64,000 bases of DNA from Megaustenia siamemsis (lineage: Eukaryota; Mollusca; Gastropoda; Stylommatophora; Ariophantidae): positions 20,877,779 to 20,941,778 of the forward strand of contig JAVIAB010000049.1 of the NCBI GenBank assembly GCA_032433765.1. The letters run 5' to 3'. Below the pieces are notes generated by a model. It saw only the letters and a program-made list of their open reading frames with translations, was not told where the DNA came from and ran no database searches. This document shows positions 52,980-63,304 of this stretch, in pieces (the stretch's first letter is position 1; every line of letters starts with the position of its first letter). A program made the position numbers and the translations under genes.

Positions 52980-53297
52980 AACTATCTATCTATCTATTGA
53001 CCTTTCGAGCCGTAGCCGGCCCATAGGGCGTAGACCAAGATACACCTTCTCCTATCTGAATTTTTGTTCTAGCAGTTTTCTTTTAAAGATATTTTATCAA
53101 ATCTCACCATCTGTCTCTGTTCTGTGCAAGCAGCTCTATCTCATTGATGGAGTCGAATCCTGCTGCTCTTGCCTCTCTCATCAATATTCTTTTCAGCGTC
53201 TCCCTGGGTCTTCCTCTTTTTCTCTTACCTGTTGTTTCCCATATGAGGGCTTGCTTTGCTATTCGGTTATTATCTCTTCTCATCACATGTCCAACCA
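52980..53297 (-). mobile_element. LINE-E 3' end, best copy
   Basis: Reverse frame VGHVMRRDNNRIAKQALIWE, TTGKRKRGRPRETLKRILMR, EARAAGFDSINEIELLAQNR and DRW, then a TGA-type break, 3' UTR (ctcgaaaggtc in sense) and gata tail at 52983-52998. The family 3' UTR, about 110 bp, is conserved among copies. Confidence 0.92.
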
Positions 53298-53340
53298 ACT
53301 AACCATGCATAACAAACAAAAATAAATAATGAATTTCATC

Positions 53341-53341
53341 C

Positions 53342-53374
<33 letters not shown>

Positions 53375-53540
53375 CGTTCGAGTGCCGTCTCCGCAATAAA
53401 GGTTGGCTACCATAAATCGCCATTCCACTCTGTCTCTTGCTTTGATGGTGCAGGTTGTCATAGATTGACTTGTGCATCTTTTGATGTTACTCGTCAAGGT
53501 TAGTCTTGGTCTGTCTCTGCCTCATTTACCTTGTAAATTC
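53341..53540 (-). mobile_element. LINE-B 3' fragment
   Basis: (cat)n tail, cgttcgagtgccgtctccgc, aaaggttggctaccataaat, gttactcgtcaaggttagtc; cut at the GKRGR region. Confidence 0.88.
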
Positions 53541-53930
53541 AAATAATGAATTTGCACTTCGGTAATTAAAAAAAAAAAAAAAAACAAGCACAAAACAGAG
53601 AGACGGAACATAGTAACTCAATTGGTAATCGAATTCATAAATAAGAAATGTACACGTTGCTTCAAATTAAAACCCCAGCTATGTCGGGATCAAAGAGATT
53701 GGACATCGAGATTGCAATCACAAATTTCACACCCGAACGAAAACATTTTTATGACAGTTGTTAACTTAACATGGAAATGGTCATTCTTTGGGAACATAAC
53801 AAGCGATGTGCACTTTAGCGAGTACCTGCATCACATTATCTTGATCATTCCCACGCCGCTGGACGTTAGATAGGGCTCCTAGTGTTTGTTTTTTTTTCTC
53901 CCACCAATCTATTCTTGGCAATATGTTCGA
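53541..53930. other. Unassigned DNA with a short open frame
   Basis: Plus frame 53622-53873 (83 residues) has no recognisable motif and no second copy in the window. I do not call it a gene. Confidence 0.4.
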
Positions 53931-53932
53931 TC

Positions 53933-56020
53933 TTATTTAATGAGTATATGCCTACCATTTTTGCTTCTCTTATAAGTGTTACTTTCAGTGTCTCTCCCTC
54001 TCTCTAGGTCTACCTCTTTTATCTGTATCTTGATGTTTCCAATAGAAGAACCTGTTTTGTAATAATCGTATTGTCTCTTCCGCAGCACATGTCCGACATA
54101 TGTCCATCTTCTCTTCCTAATTGTAGATGAGATCATTGGTTGCATGACCATTTCTCTTATTTCTATATTAGTCTTGAATTCATTAAATTGTAGATGAGAT
54201 CATTGGTTGCATGACCATTTCTCTTATTTCTATATTAGTCTTGAATTCATTAAATTGTAGATGAGATCATTGGTTGCATGACCATTTCTCTTATTTCTAT
54301 ATTAGTCTTGAATTCATTAAATTGTAGATGAGATCATTGGTTGCATGACCATTTCTCTTATTTCTATATTAGTCTTGAATTCATTAAATTGTAGATGAGA
54401 TCATTGGTTGCATGACCATTTCTCTTATTTCTATATTAGTCTTGAATTCATTAAATTGTAGATGAGATCATTGGTTGCATGACCATTTCTCTTATTTCTA
54501 TATTAGTCTTGAATTCATTAAATTGTAGATGAGATCATTGTTTGCATGACCATTTCTCTTATTTCTATATTAGTCTTGAATTCATTAAATTGTAGATGAG
54601 ATCATTGTTTGCATGACCATTTCTCTTATTTCTATATTAGTCTTGAATTCATTAAATTGTAGATGAGATCATTGTTTGCATGACCATTTCTCTTATTTCT
54701 ATATTAGTCTTGAATTCATTAAATTGTAGATGAGATCATTGGTTGCATGACCATTTCTCTTATTTCTATATTAGTCTTGAATTCATTAAATTGTAGATGA
54801 GATCATTGGTTGCATGACCATTTCTCTTATTTCTATATTAGTCTTGAATTCATTAAATTGTAGATGAGATCATTGGTTGCATGACCATTTCTCTTATTTC
54901 TATATTAGTCTTGAATTCATTAAATTGTAGATGAGATCATTGGTTGCATGACCATTTCTCTTATTTCTATATTAGTCTTGAATTCATTAAATTGTAGATG
55001 AGATCATTGGTTGCATGACCATTTCTCTTATTTCTATATTAGTCTTGAATTCATTAAATTGTAGAGGAGATCATTGGTTGCATGACCATTTCTCTTATTT
55101 CTATATTAGTCTTGAATTCATTAAATTGTAGATGAGATCATTGGTTGCATGACCATTTCTCTTATTTCTATATTAGTCTTGAATTCATTAAATTGTAGAT
55201 GAGATCATTGGTTGCATGACCATTTCTCTTATTTCTATATTAGTCTTGAATTCATTCCATTGTAGATGAGATCGTTTGTTGCATGGCTATTTCTCTTATC
55301 TCTATATTAGTCTTGAATTCATTAAATTGTAGATGAGATCATTGGTTGCATGACCATTTCTCTTATTTCTATATTAGTCTTGAATTCATTAAATTGTAGA
55401 TGAGATCATTGGTTGCATGACCATTTCTCTTATTTCTATATTAGTCTTGAATTCATTAAATTGTAGATGAGATCATTGGTTGCATGACCATTTCTCTTAT
55501 TTCTATATTAGTCTTGAATTCATTCCATTGTAGATGAGATCGTTTGTTGCATGGCTATTTCTCCTATCTCTATATTAGTCTTGAATTCATTAAATTGTAG
55601 ATGAGATCATTGTTTGCATGACCATTTCTCTTATTTCTATATTAGTCTTGAATTCATTAAATTGTAGATGAGATCATTGGTTGCATGACCATTTCTCTTA
55701 TTTCTATATTAGTCTTGAATTCATTAAATTGTAGATGAGATCATTGTTTGCATGACCATTTCTCTTATTTCTATATTAGTCTTGAATTCATTAAATTGTA
55801 GATGAGATCATTGGTTGCATGCCATTTCTCTTATTTCTATATTAGTCTTGAATTCATTCCATTGTAGATGAGATCGTTGGTTGCATGGCCATTTCTCTTA
55901 TTTCTATAGTATAACTTCAATTCATTAAATTGTACATAGAGTATTCTTCTTGGGCATTTGTCTTCAAAAACGTTTAGTTTTCTGCATAATTTATTGACGT
56001 CATTAAAATGTGTCGTCATT
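53933..56020 (-). mobile_element. LINE-E2: relative of LINE-E carrying a 67-bp array
   Basis: 3' side (53933-54151) encodes MVMQPMISSTIRKRRWTYVG, HVLRKRQYDYYKTGSSIGNI; 5' side (55925-56020) encodes KLNVFEDKCPRRILYVQFNE. Between them the segment for FKTNIEIREMVMQPMISSTI is amplified. NEFKTNxEIRE...QPxISS and GHVxR link it to LINE-E. Confidence 0.85.
54116..55925. repeat. 67-bp array derived from LINE-E2, about 27 copies
   Basis: Unit: attaaattgtagatgagatc, attggttgcatgaccatttc, tcttatttctatattagtc, ttgaattc. Most copies differ at 0-2 bases (ggttg/gtttg). A variant unit with attccattg and gcatggctatt occurs at about 55254 and 55522, 268 bp (4 units) apart. 67 is not a multiple of 3, so no long frame survives. 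Confidence 0.95.
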
Positions 56021-56094
56021 TAGAATTTCAAAATTAAAAGTGCAACAGTAATATTTAGATTAACATTCTGGCATAATAGCCTTCATTATGGAGT

Positions 56095-56580
56095 TGGGTT
56101 ATCGGACAGTTATCACCACTATTGTCCAACACGGAAATAACTCTGGAGGCAAAACGGGCACTCTACAATACAATCTTCATCCTAACATTGTGCTACCAAT
56201 GCCAGACCTGGGTCATATATGCAAGAACAGTAAGAAAACTAACCTCTACTGAGATGAAATGTGTTAGACGAATGACAGGAAACAGTCTGAGAGATAAGAT
56301 CAGAAATGAAAAATTGATAAAAAAGCTAGGAATAGTCCCCGCCATAGAATATATAAGGAAACAACAGATAAAATTGTTTGGCCACGTGACAAAGCAGAAA
56401 GATCAAAACACAACGAGCCTTCAATAAACGTTACGAGAACACCAGGACCAAGGGCCGACAATTAAAAAAGATGGATTGACAGAATAAAAAAAACACTAGG
56501 AAACATAACAGCAGCAGAGGCGAACAGAAGAGCAAAAGACCGCAAATAATAATCTCTCCGCGGCGCTGAAAGACAAATAA
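56095..56580 (+). mobile_element. LINE-F, best copy
   Basis: ITLEAKRALYNTIFILTLCY, QCQTWVIYARTVRKLTSTEM, KCVRRMTGNSLRDKIRNEKL, VPAIEYIRKQQIKLFGHVTK and QKDQNTTSLQ in one frame, then a frameshift and TLGNITAAEANRRAKDRK-like text to the end near 56560. Starts just after the ttatcaccactattgtcc segment. Confidence 0.92.
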
Positions 56581-56619
56581 GAAAAGAAAGAAGCGGAATA
56601 GTTATCTGGTTGCCTTCTC

Positions 56620-56646
56620 ATTTTTTTTTTTTTTTTTTTTTTTTTG
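56620..56646. repeat. Poly(T) run
   Basis: About 26 T in a row between LINE-F and unassigned DNA. Confidence 0.9.
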
Positions 56647-56875
56647 CAGAACAAAAACATCATATCAGCCAATCGGCAAGAATTTCTGTTTCTAGTCGGA
56701 TCTCCTTTAGTCATCTACCGCTTAGAGGTAGTCAACTTGGTCTCACACCCGTCAGGTCCGGGAAACGGGTCTCCCTAGGAGCAGTTTTTAAAGAAATCAC
56801 GACACGTGGGACTTCCGTGCTTGCACCGCGGCTGCCTGTCATAAGGAAATGGCAAGCCCTGACGGTTAATGCCTG

Positions 56876-57305
56876 GAGATGGTTATGGTTTATGGAAGGC
56901 CCCGGTATCACTGCAAACCAATTAAAATCCATAATTACTCAACCGCCTGTGCCAGTGGAATCATCCTAATTACTATCTCATCTTCCAAACAAAGAAAGGT
57001 ACCTGTAGTCCCCATCATAGCAGTCTCAGCACACGCCAAAAGAGATAAGGCGAAACCGCACAGAAAGTGAACACAGCCATCTGTACTCCATAATACGATA
57101 TCATCTCTCATCGTAAGCAATCCGAATATCGAAACACGATCAAAACAGATGAAACGCACAGCTCACCGGTGTGCACAGAGCACTTAACTTATACGAGTAG
57201 ATTCTGCAACAAGCCGGACTTGGAATATGAGGAAACTGCAACAAGGAACACTTTTCACACATAGCTTCTAATAGTTCCTGCCGCCTATCCACCATATTGA
57301 CCGTT
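56876..57305 (+). repeat. REP-1 copy g
   Basis: agatggttatggtttatgga head; ITANQLKSIITQPPVPVESS stop; KQRKVPVVPIIAVSAHAKRD and KAKPHRK stop in a second frame; DLEYEETATRNTFHT stop; ends gcctatccaccatattgacc. The two peptide frames are offset as in copy a, a shared lesion or a sign that the peptide is not one ORF in the source. Confidence 0.65.
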
Positions 57306-57464
57306 AATGAAACATCCATAATTTACTTTCCACGTTCTAGTAGTAACTTGACAGTTATTACTGGAGAATTACACGACAATGATGGGGTAATAGCTATGAA
57401 CTGTCAAGGATAAGCTATACACTTTATAAAGTCAGAAATCTCGCACGTATGTCTAACATCATCA

Positions 57465-58165
57465 TCATCAAGTAACATGCCTGCTGGCGTAGCTGATCAT
57501 GCCTCTCCATAGCTCGACAGTTATTTATCATTTTTGTTGTTGACCTTCTGCCAAGCCATTCTCTTAAGCTGTAAGAAAAAAGAATAGCGGAACAAAGAGA
57601 GAGTGAGAGAGAGAAAGAGAGAGTCTGTCTGGTATTTTTTCTCTTTGCTTCCCTCTGTCGCTTCGTCCCTCAATTTTCCCAGTTGTTACAATATATTCTA
57701 GTTGTTCTCTTCTCATTACATGGCTAAAAAATGATGATTGTTTTTTCCTAATTTTGGAATGTAGCTCTTTTTCTACTTTGACCTCTCTCAGAACGTTTTC
57801 ATTACTCTTCTTTTCCGTTCATGGTATTCTCAACATTCTTCTGTAAAACAACAATTCTACACTCTCCAGTTATTTTCTCTTCTATTGTCCTACTGCCAAT
57901 GATTCACATCCATATGTTAAGCTTGCTCTACATAACATTTAAGAACTCTTTTTTTTTTGTTTCTATTGTCAAAAATGGATTGCACAGTATCTTCCTTATT
58001 TTTTTGGAAAGCTGCTTTCGCCTGAGCTATTCTGCATCTCATCTCTGTTGTACATCTACCACCTGAGGTTAACATTATTCCCATATATTTAAATTCATTT
58101 ACCTGTTTTAATATTATTCCACTTGTCTTTTTTGTGCATTGCACTGTCTAACCTACTGAAGTTAG
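57465..58165 (-). mobile_element. LINE-C, long copy with a 55-bp foreign insert
   Basis: Reverse landmarks from the catcatcatcatcaag tail to the KQVNEFKYMGIMLTSGGRCT and TEMRCRIAQAKAAFQKN frame at 57917-58144. A GA-rich stretch (about 57573-57626) interrupts the segment for IPDSLREWLG. Confidence 0.9.
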
Positions 58166-58365
58166 AAGCTGTGTACAGAGAAAGATCGTTCTGTTGTCCT
58201 CTCTAGTCGTAGATAGAATATAGGGCACAAATTTCTAGATTCTCCATGTTCATCTAACCTTGCTATCTAGTGTCAGACCTTGCACAGGACCCGCATTGTA
58301 TCTTGTCACACGCCCCTGTTCTGGGCGAAACTCTTAACCCCAACAATATAAGCTGATGCCAGCTA

Positions 58366-59135
58366 TTCATCATCATCATCATGTACCATGCCGGTTGGCG
58401 TAGGCGATCATGTCCCTCCACAATCTTCTATCTACAGTGCATCGTATCAGTTCTGTTGTTGACTGTTTTCCATGCCATGACACCAAGCTATCCAGTATTT
58501 TCTCTCTTTGTCGTCCGCGATCTTTCTTTCCTTTTATTTTGCCAGTTGTAATCAAGTATTCCAACTTTCCTCTTCTCATGATGTGCCCAAAAATGTTGAT
58601 TGCTTCTTTCTGATGTTTTTTAAGAGCTCCCTTTTTGTGTTGGCCTCTTTGAGAACTTCCTCATTGGTGTTTTTATCTGTCCAGGGAACTTTCAACATTC
58701 TTCTGAGAAATCCCATCTCTGTGGCCTCTAACCGTCTTTTCATTTGTTTGTCTACTGTCCATGATTCGCTTCCATAGGTCAGAAGTGGTTCTATATAGCA
58801 CTGATGAACTCTCTTTCTCATTTTTATTGACATAGATTTGTTGCATAAGATATTTTTCATTTTCTTAAATGCTATTTTGGCCTGAACTATTCTGCTTTTT
58901 ATTTCTGTGGTGCATCTCCCATCTGATGTAATTATTGTGCCCAAGTATTTGAAACGTTGCACTTGTTTTAGATTTGTCTCGTTTATTTTTATGCTGCATG
59001 ATGGTGATGATTGTTTCTTCGATATGACCATTACTTCTGTTTTCTTACTATTCAGACTGAGACCTTTCTTGTTGCTTTCTTCTATTATTATGTCTATCAT
59101 ATGCCAGCTATTATTGAAACCAAAATATCGACTCT
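58366..59135 (-). mobile_element. LINE-A, longest copy
   Basis: Reverse frame 1: DIIIEESNKKGLSLNSKKTE, VMVISKKQSS, QVQRFKYLGTIITSDGRCTT, EIKSRIVQAKIAFKKMKNIL, PLLTYGSESWTVDKQMKRRL and EATEMGFLRRMLKVPWTDKN. A 1-nt deletion near 58590 shifts into frame 2: MRRGKLEYLITTGKIKGKKD to ANRHGT stop. Begins downstream of the catalytic ADD box, so it cannot encode an active enzyme. Confidence 0.94.
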
Positions 59136-59159
59136 GGGTTAAAGAGAAGAAAAGAACGG

Positions 59160-59369
59160 TCAAATAAATGAAGTGCTGCGGTAAAGCTGGTAGCAAGGAG
59201 TCAGTAGTGGGGTGTGACATACACTCCTACAAGGTATGGTGACAGCTTTACAAAAAAAAGGAACACAACAGAATACTGGCGTTTCGGCTTACATGCGGCT
59301 TTCTTCAGAGAACGAGGACAACGATAACAAACGATGAGGTACAAATAAATACTATTACATCTAGGATGA
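59160..59369 (-). mobile_element. PLE-like repeat, left part, split by LINE-D
   Basis: gtaaagctggtagcaaggag, gtatggtgacagctttac, acaacagaatactggcgttt, cggcttacatgcgg, cttcagagaacgaggacaac, ctattacatctaggatga. Resumes at 61852. Confidence 0.6.
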
Positions 59370-61851
59370 CAAGTTCATCATCAAGTTAATTTTTCATTAA
59401 TGGATGCTTGCGCAGAATAAAAGGATGGAAATGGCAGGACAAAATCACTAACATACTATTTGGAAATGTACCAGTGAAATGCCTGTGGATAAAGAGATAC
59501 TACGAAGACGATGGCGCTGGATAGGACACACAATGCGGAGGCCAACTGAGAATATTACACAACAGGCCCTTTTTGGAATCCCCAGAGTAAAAGACAAAGA
59601 GGAAGACCATAGAGATCTTGTTGGAGACAGATAGAAGCAGAGATTAAGATGATGGGGAAGACATGGAATGATCTTAAAAGAATGGCAAGAACGACTTGGA
59701 AAGTGTTTGTTGAAGACCTATGCTCCACAGGGAGCTGAAAGTGTTTTTTGAAGACTTATGCTCCACAGGGAGGTGAAAGTGTTTGTTGAAGACCTATGCT
59801 CCACAGGGAGCTGAAAGTGTTTGTTGAAGACCTATGCTCCACATGGAGCTGAAAGTGTTTGTTAAAGACCCATGCTCCACAGGGAGCTGAAAGTGTTTGT
59901 TGAAGACCTATACTCCACAGGGAGCTGAAAGTGTTTGTTGAAGACCTATGCTCCACAGGGAGCTGAAAGTGTTTGTTGAAGACCTATGCTCCACAGGGAG
60001 CTGAAAGTGTTTGTTGAAGACCTATACTCCACAGGGAGCTGAAAGTGTTTGTTGAAGACCCATGCTCCACAGGGAGCTGAAAGTGTTTGTTGAAGACCTA
60101 TGCTCCACAGGGAGCTGAAAGTGTTTGTTGAAGACCTATGCTCCACAGGGAGCTGAAAGTGTTTGTTGAAGACCTATGCTCCACAGGGAGCTGAAAGTGT
60201 TTGTTGAAGACCTATGCTCCACAGGGAGCTGAAAGTGTTTGTTGAAGACCTATGCTCCACAGGGAGCTGAAAGTGTTTGTTGAAGACCTATGCTCCATAG
60301 GGAGCTGAAAGTGTTTGTTGAAGACCTATGCTCCACAGGGAGCTGAAAGTGTTTGTTGAAGACCTATACTCCACAGGGAGCTGAAAGTGTTTGTTGAAGA
60401 CTCATGCTCCACAGGGAGCTGAAAGTGTTTGTTGAAGACCTATGCTCCACAGGGAGCTGAAAGTGTTTGTTGAAGACCTATGCTCCACAGGGAGCTGAAA
60501 GTGTTTGTTGAAGACCTATGCTCCACAGGGAGCTGAAAGTGTTTGTTGAAGACCTATACTCCACAGGGAGCTGAAAGTGTTTGTTGAAGACCCATGCTCC
60601 ACAGGGAGCTGAAAGTGTTTGTTGAAGACCCATGCTCCACAGGGAGCTGAAAGTGTTTGTTGAAGACCTATGCTCCACAGGGAGCTGAAAGTGTTTGTTG
60701 AAGACCTATGCTCCACAGGGAGCTGAAAGTGTTTGTTGAAGACCTATGCTCCACAGGGAGCTGAAAGTGTTTGTTGAAGACCTATGCTCCACAGGGAGGT
60801 GAAAGTGTTTGTTGAAGACCTATGCTCCACAGGGAGCTGAAAGTGTTTGTTGAAGACCTATGCTCCACATGGAGCTGAAAGTGTTTGTTAAAGACCCATG
60901 CTCCACAGGGAGCTGAAAGTGTTTGTTGAAGACCTATACTCCACAGGGAGCTGAAAGTGTTTGTTGAAGACCTATGCTCCACAGGGAGCTGAAAGTGTTT
61001 GTTGAAGACCTATGCTCCACAGGGAGCTGAAAGTGTTTGTTGAAGACCTATACTCCACAGGGAGCTGAAAGTGTTTGTTGAAGACCTATGCTCCACAGGG
61101 AGCTGAAAGTGTTTGTTGAAGACCTATGCTCCACAGGGAGCTGAAAGTGTTTGTTGAAGACCTATGCTCCACAGGGAGCTGAAAGTGTTTGTTGAAGACC
61201 TATGCTCCACAGGGAGCTGAAAGTGTTTGTTGAAGACCTATGCTCCACAGGGAGCTGAAAGTGTTTGTTGAAGACCTATGCTCCACAGGGAGCTGAAAGT
61301 GTTTGTTGAAGACCTATGCTCCATAGGGAGCTGAAAGTGTTTGTTGAAGACCTATGCTCCACAGGGAGCTGAAAGTGTTTGTTGAAGACCTATACTCCAC
61401 AGGGAGCTGAAAGTGTTTGTTGAAGACTCATGCTCCACAGGGAGCTGAAAGTGTTTGTTGAAGACCTATGCTCCACAGGGAGCTGAAAGTGTTTGTTGAA
61501 GACCTATGCTCCACAGGGAGCTGAAAGTGTTTGTTGAAGAACTATGCTCCACAGGGAGCTGAAAGTGTTTGTTGAAGACCCATACTCCACAGGGAGCTGA
61601 AAGTGTTTGTTGAAGACCCATGCTCCACAGGGAGCTGAAAGTGTTTGTTGAAGACCCATGCTCCACAGGGAGCTGAAAGTGTTTGTTGAAGACCTATGCT
61701 CCACAGGGAGCTGAAAGTGTTTGTTGAAGACCTATGCTCCACAGGGAGCTGAAAGTGTTTGTTGAAGACCTATGCTCCACAGGGAGCTGAAAGTGTTTGT
61801 TGAAGACCTATGCTCCACAGGGAGCTGAAAGGTACAAGAAGAAGATAAAGA
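59370..61851 (+). mobile_element. LINE-D 3' fragment carrying a 2.1-kb array, 14-bp TSD
   Basis: The LINE-D part starts at ttcattaatggatgcttgcg (INGCLRRIKGWKWQDKITN) and runs, with small indels, to TTWKVFVEDLCSTGS. The last 38 bp is then amplified about 56-fold, and the element exits through ggagctgaaaggtacaagaa to a gaagataaag tail. tacatctaggatga flanks the whole unit at 59356-59369 and 61852-61865. Confidence 0.93.
59697..61830. repeat. 38-bp LINE-D-derived array with 1,026-bp higher-order repeat
   Basis: About 56 units of agtgtttgttgaagacct, atgctccacag and ggagctgaa. Marker variants recur exactly 1,026 bp (27 units) apart: agggaggtg (t at 59774 and 60800), ctccatag (near 60295 and 61321), gactcatg (60399 and 61425). 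So the array contains about two copies of a 27-mer block. Confidence 0.97.
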
Positions 61852-61933
61852 TACATCTAGGATGAGTAGGACTATTAAGTGAAGGAGAAGTGGACAGAGG
61901 ATAAGAGATGAGATGGTGATACGAGAGAGAGAA

Positions 61934-61978
<45 letters not shown>

Positions 61979-62095
61979 CTACATTTTGGAGTATAGGTGA
62001 AATGTGGAAATATAAAAGTATAAGTAAAAAATGATTTGATATATATTGCCGCTGAAATAATGTACGCTGCCGCTTGTCGGCCTGTAAGAAAATCG
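61852..62095 (-). mobile_element. PLE-like repeat, right part
   Basis: tctaggatgagtaggactat, gtgaaggagaagtggacaga, (ga)n at 61924-61973, gtataggtgaaatgtggaaa: the reverse of 33720-33945 in order. Confidence 0.65.
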
Positions 62096-62156
62096 TCCAA
62101 CAGGACGTGTCAGCGACACACATCTGCTTTTTTAAGATTATTAAACAATAAATTAT

Positions 62157-62157
<1 letters not shown>

Positions 62158-62194
<37 letters not shown>

Positions 62195-62545
62195 GCGATC
62201 AGGACTCAATCAGAGTAGGATGCCAGGCTCTCACATGAAGTCAGCTGTCAGGTTAAGTGTGTTGATCGCCCCCACAGACAGAACATCACAATTAGAGTCT
62301 GCCAGATCCACTCTGATTGAACACCCGTTTAAAACGTTGCACTGTGTTTTGCGCCAGTGGCCCAGTGCATCCGATTTCAGCCAGCACTTTATTCAGGTTT
62401 GCATTCCTTAGCCTTTAATTGTCTCCAATCTTCCTGCAAGGCAGCAGATGATCTTTTCTGTAGTGGGATTCTGCCCTTAGATGGTCGGCCCTCCCAGGTT
62501 TACGAGCACCATCTGTCCCGAGTCACTAGAGGTGACTAACACAGA
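62158..62545 (+). repeat. REP-2 copy 2
   Basis: (ct)n head, gcgatcaggactcaatcaga, tgaagtcagctgtcaggtta, ccagatccactctgattgaa, gcgccagtggcccagtgcat, ccatctgtcccgagtcacta and ggtgactaacacagacatgc. No frame spans it cleanly; some translated text is shared with copy 1 only because the DNA is. Confidence 0.75.
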
Positions 62546-63240
62546 CATGCACACACAAAGATATGAGATGTGACTAACACAGACATGCACACACAAAGAT
62601 ATGAGATGTGACTAACACAGACATGCACACACAAAGATATGAGATGTGACTAACACAGATATGCACACACAAAGATATGAGATGTGACTAACACAGATAT
62701 ACACACACAAAGATATGAGATGTGACTAACACAGATATGCACACACAAAGATATGAGATGTGACTAACACAGACATGCACACACAAAGATATGAGATGTG
62801 ACTAACACAGATATGCACACAGCGATACGAGGCATGACTAACACTGACACACATCAAGCTATGATATATAACTAACACAGACATACACGCAAAGATATGA
62901 CACATGACTAACATAGACATGCACACAAAGATATGAGATATGACCAACATAGACATGCACACGCAAAGATATGAGATGTGTGACTAACATAGCCATGCAC
63001 ACACAGGGATATGAGATGTGACATACACAGACATGCACACACAAAGATATGAGATATGACTGACATAAACATGCACACAAAGATATGAGATATCACTAAC
63101 CCAAACATGCACACACAAAGATATGACACATGACTAACACAGATACACACTAAGATATGAGATATGACTAAACACATACACACATAAAGATATGAGACAT
63201 GATTAACACGGACACACAAGATATGAGACATGATTAACAC
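62532..63240. repeat. 38-bp array growing from the REP-2 end, about 18 copies
   Basis: Unit: gtgactaacacagacatgca, cacacaaagatatgagat. The first unit is continuous with the REP-2 terminus (copy 1 has gtgactaacacagacatgc once, then other DNA). The left 8 units are near identical; right of 62820 they degenerate and vary in length. Confidence 0.92.
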
Positions 63241-63304
63241 TTATCTTGCTGTTCAATAAATGATTAAGATCCCTCTCCCTGGTGAGTCTCGGAATAAGAC
63301 TACA

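Noticed and set aside
53622..53873. Host exon candidate
   Set aside because: 83 residues, no motif, no splice-flanked neighbours and no supporting evidence.
54116..55925. CRISPR-like or centromeric satellite
   Set aside because: No spacers; the unit is LINE-E2 coding sequence with LINE text on both sides.
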